Source: Cognataquiflexum gelatinilyticum
GTDB lineage: Bacteria; Bacteroidota; Bacteroidia; Cytophagales; Cyclobacteriaceae
Length of the DNA: 64,000 bases
Reading direction: 5' to 3'
NCBI RefSeq assembly: GCF_024813435.1
Contig: NZ_JANAEZ010000002.1
Coordinates: 186,001-250,000 of the forward strand
Under the pieces are notes generated by a model, which saw nothing but the letters and a program-made list of their open reading frames with translations, made no database searches and had not been told where the DNA came from. Every line of letters starts with the position of its first letter. The stretch's first letter is position 1. Both the position numbers and the translations under genes were made by a program. Positions 62,901 through 64,000 of this stretch are shown here, piece after piece.

Positions 62901-63315
62901 CAAGCCGGCAGACATAGATATCAAGTAGACCGTCACCATTGATATCCGCCATACTGATTCCTGTTTTCCAAGGGCCAAATGAACCAATACCACTCCGGTC
63001 AGTAATGTCCTCAAAAACCATATTTCCTTTGTTCAAATAAAGTTTGTTGGGAAGCTGATTTGCAGAAAAATAGAGATCCAACAACCCGTCATTGTTAATA
63101 TCCCCGACAGCTACCCCGCCTCCGTTGTAAAAATAAAGGTATTCGATGATATTGAACTCCTCCGTTTCGGTGAGTTGGTTGTTGAAATCTATTCCGGATT
63201 TCTCCGCACTTAATTCAACAAAAAGTGTGGTTTGCTTTAATGGGTCAGTTTTTTTGGAACATGCTGTCAGGATGAAAAAAGCAAAAATCAAAAATGGCAA
63301 ACAGGCATATTTCAT
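59992..63315 (-). CDS. FG-GAP/ASPIC-UnbV repeat lipoprotein
   Basis: 1107 residues. Lipoprotein signal (FILTACSKK, Cys19). Many FG-GAP/VCBS repeats with calcium-binding DxNxDG or DxDxDG loops (DINNDGLLDLYF, DLDNDGDLDLVVN, DLDGDGLEDLFVGG) make at least one seven-bladed propeller in each half. The ASPIC/UnbV domain is at about 515-590 (GIGARVEAYINGSK, INLGLGKATSIDSL). Such proteins, common in Bacteroidota and Planctomycetota, are anchored at the surface and have unknown ligands. A small lipoprotein gene lies 34 bases upstream. Confidence 0.88.
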   Translation of the reverse strand: MKYACLPFLIFAFFILTACSKKTDPLKQTTLFVELSAEKSGIDFNNQLTETEEFNIIEYLYFYNGGGVAVGDINNDGLLDLYFSANQLPNKLYLNKGNMVFEDITDRSGIGSFGPWKTGISMADINGDGLLDIYVCRLGDWKGIKGKNELYINNGDLTFTESANQYGLDFQGFSTQAAFFDYDRDGDLDMYLLNHAVHTENSYGRATLRYMDSGPEGDRLFRNNAEKGEQRFTPVTNEAGIFSSQIGYGLGIGIADVNNDDWPDIYVSNDFNENDYLYLNQKDGTFKESSQDALSYMSRFSMGNDLADFNNDGWIDIISLDMLPENEIVQKMSAGEDSYEIYQLKLNFGYGRQTTRNSLQLNNANGTFSEIGQLAGINATDWSWSPLFADFDNDGWKDLFISNGIARRPNDMDYINFITNPEIKDGLVQRPDISDLKISGQMPPGEVPNYFFKNSGNLTFENVSKAWGISEATISNGAVYADLDNDGDLDLVVNHINKISSVFENKLNQSGETETQSFLKIRFEGSGNNKFGIGARVEAYINGSKIIQENFTARGFQSSVAPEINLGLGKATSIDSLKAIWPSGKRETLLNLEVNKLITVKEENALFAPIPDPKQPLPFFQKLSSKETGLEFLHLEDYYNDFNKEPLLPHKLSQEGLAFAIGDSNGDGLEDIFIGGAKGQESRLFIQNKNGKFLQSEQEILKKDLESEETYAAFLQRESKDNADLLLLNGGNNPSSTHSNKILLHQNQSSYSATLDLPIDPESQYSVALPHDLDGDGLEDLFVGGRNVIGKYGQLPRSYILKNSGNGTYVDITLQIAPDLSAIGMVKSASWVDLDQDGKMDLVVVGEWIPITILMHRDGRLINETDKFGLANTSGWWNTVEIGDLNGDGFPDLVLGNLGLNSRLKTSEEAPVRMYVKDFDGNGSLEQILTYHKDGKEYTIATRDELVKQIPLLKKDFVRHSDFAGKTVKQIFKNFKLAEAKLFEAKKFESVILFNNVGKGFTIQPLPTEAQFAPIQAILMEDLDGDGILDLLLGGNMTAVSPYFGAYQGSHGLALKGNGKGGFSIMENGELGIQGDIKHIRSIKVKNERWILFVKNDGEFEVFSIKP

Positions 63316-63349
63316 CTGATATTTTTTTCATTGATTAAATCCGTTTAAG

Positions 63350-63952
63350 TCAATTGGAAGGTTCTTTTTCCTCGAGTTGACTTTTTTCAAATTCTTCTTT
63401 GAGCCTTTTTTCCACTTTCAAATCTGAGAAAACAGCCTGTACATGCTGTTCGTCCTTGACAAATAAGTTGATTCTTCTTTTGCCGTCGATTTTGTAATAG
63501 ACTTTCCCTTGGGTAGGATGGTTGATCAATTTAAAATCATCACCATAGACCTCTTTGTATTTCTCCAAAACTTTAGGAAGCAATTCTTCAGCCCAATATT
63601 GTCTGTTCCATGGTGCCCATGCTACGTAAGAATAGGTAACTGGCATCTCGAAAATTTTTTCTTCTATAAATGTTGGAAAAAACCTCATGCTGATTTCGCT
63701 GTCATATTCACCGACAATTCGATATTCAACATTGGTCGTTCCACCTGGCCCTTGTGTGATTTTTTGTTGTTTGTTCAATTCAGTACAATGGTCAAAAAAA
63801 TCCTTTTGAGCCATGCCTAAGTGAAATCCCAAAAAAAGACTGTCTGATTTACTGAAACCATCATCGGCTGCGGTATTAAATGAAGAGTCGCAGCTTTGAA
63901 GAATTGTACAAAGTATAATTATAGGGAGTAAGATAAATCTGAAACTATGCAT
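63350..63952 (-). CDS. Small lipoprotein upstream of the FG-GAP gene
   Basis: 200 residues from ATG 63952 (MHSFRFILLPIIILCTILQS), which gives a lipoprotein signal with the Cys in LQSCDSS; the longer frame adds 10 residues. The body contains LGFHLGMAQKDFFDHCTELN and an Arg/Lys/Glu-rich C-terminus. I do not recognise the family. It lies 34 bases upstream of the FG-GAP lipoprotein, probably in one transcript. Confidence 0.65.
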   Translation of the reverse strand: MHSFRFILLPIIILCTILQSCDSSFNTAADDGFSKSDSLFLGFHLGMAQKDFFDHCTELNKQQKITQGPGGTTNVEYRIVGEYDSEISMRFFPTFIEEKIFEMPVTYSYVAWAPWNRQYWAEELLPKVLEKYKEVYGDDFKLINHPTQGKVYYKIDGKRRINLFVKDEQHVQAVFSDLKVEKRLKEEFEKSQLEEKEPSN

Positions 63953-64000
63953 AGGTGTATAAGGCATCAATTTTCTAGACAAGATAAGCCTGTTTCTTTA

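Overview
The window looks like a chromosome segment of a Bacteroidota bacterium, probably family Cyclobacteriaceae. That placement is an inference from gene content: a type IX secretion C-terminal domain, head-GIN and DUF6089 proteins, many SusD-free TonB-plug and FG-GAP/ASPIC lipoproteins, and promoters with the Bacteroidota TAnnTTTG -7 box (clearest before rpsP, pdxJ and gltX). No rRNA, CRISPR array, transposase or prophage was seen. One tRNA (Arg, anticodon CCT) is present.

Layout. 1-5.5 kb: a partial outer-membrane barrel, a head-GIN lipoprotein, a Cys-rich copper-binding four-helix protein, a Tat-exported CodA-like amidohydrolase and a lipoprotein sulfatase. 5.5-13.8 kb is an accessory region. 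It holds one intact vsr-like endonuclease gene plus three decayed vsr copies, a triple-CHRD lipoprotein, small lipoproteins, and an AT-rich module made of an R-M-type controller (C) protein with a C-box-like operator, a PD-(D/E)XK-DUF2075 nuclease-helicase, and a divergent gene of unknown function. It is followed by a conserved-unknown gene preceded by 22-bp iterons and by two hairpin repeats. 13.8-23 kb: a HAD phosphatase, an AGCS symporter, a VPS10/BNR protein and an S8 protease followed by a free-standing propeptide-like gene, separated by repeat-rich spacers that include a 266-bp tandem repeat.

23-33 kb: radA, polA, two small membrane/coiled-coil proteins, a large 1142-residue multi-pass sensor-like protein of unknown function and a DUF2784 protein. 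33-39 kb: a giant secreted adhesin/enzyme-like protein with a type IX signal. 39-52 kb is core genome: thioredoxin, two OmpH/Skp chaperones, bamA, uppS, DUF6089, nadK, a CBS protein, a yqeY-cvpA-pabA operon, pdxJ, a degenerate M23 protein, a DUF3810 metallopeptidase-like protein and an Nfu-type Fe-S protein. 52-64 kb: two envelope proteins, gltX, the rpsP-rimM-trmD-rplS operon, the tRNA, and an FG-GAP/ASPIC lipoprotein with an upstream small lipoprotein.

The most interesting part is 8.9-11.8 kb. A regulator of the kind that normally times restriction-modification expression is here coupled, with a recognisable C-box, to a DUF2075 nuclease-helicase rather than to an R-M pair, in a hotspot littered with vsr remnants. 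A defence role is an inference and is not shown by the sequence.
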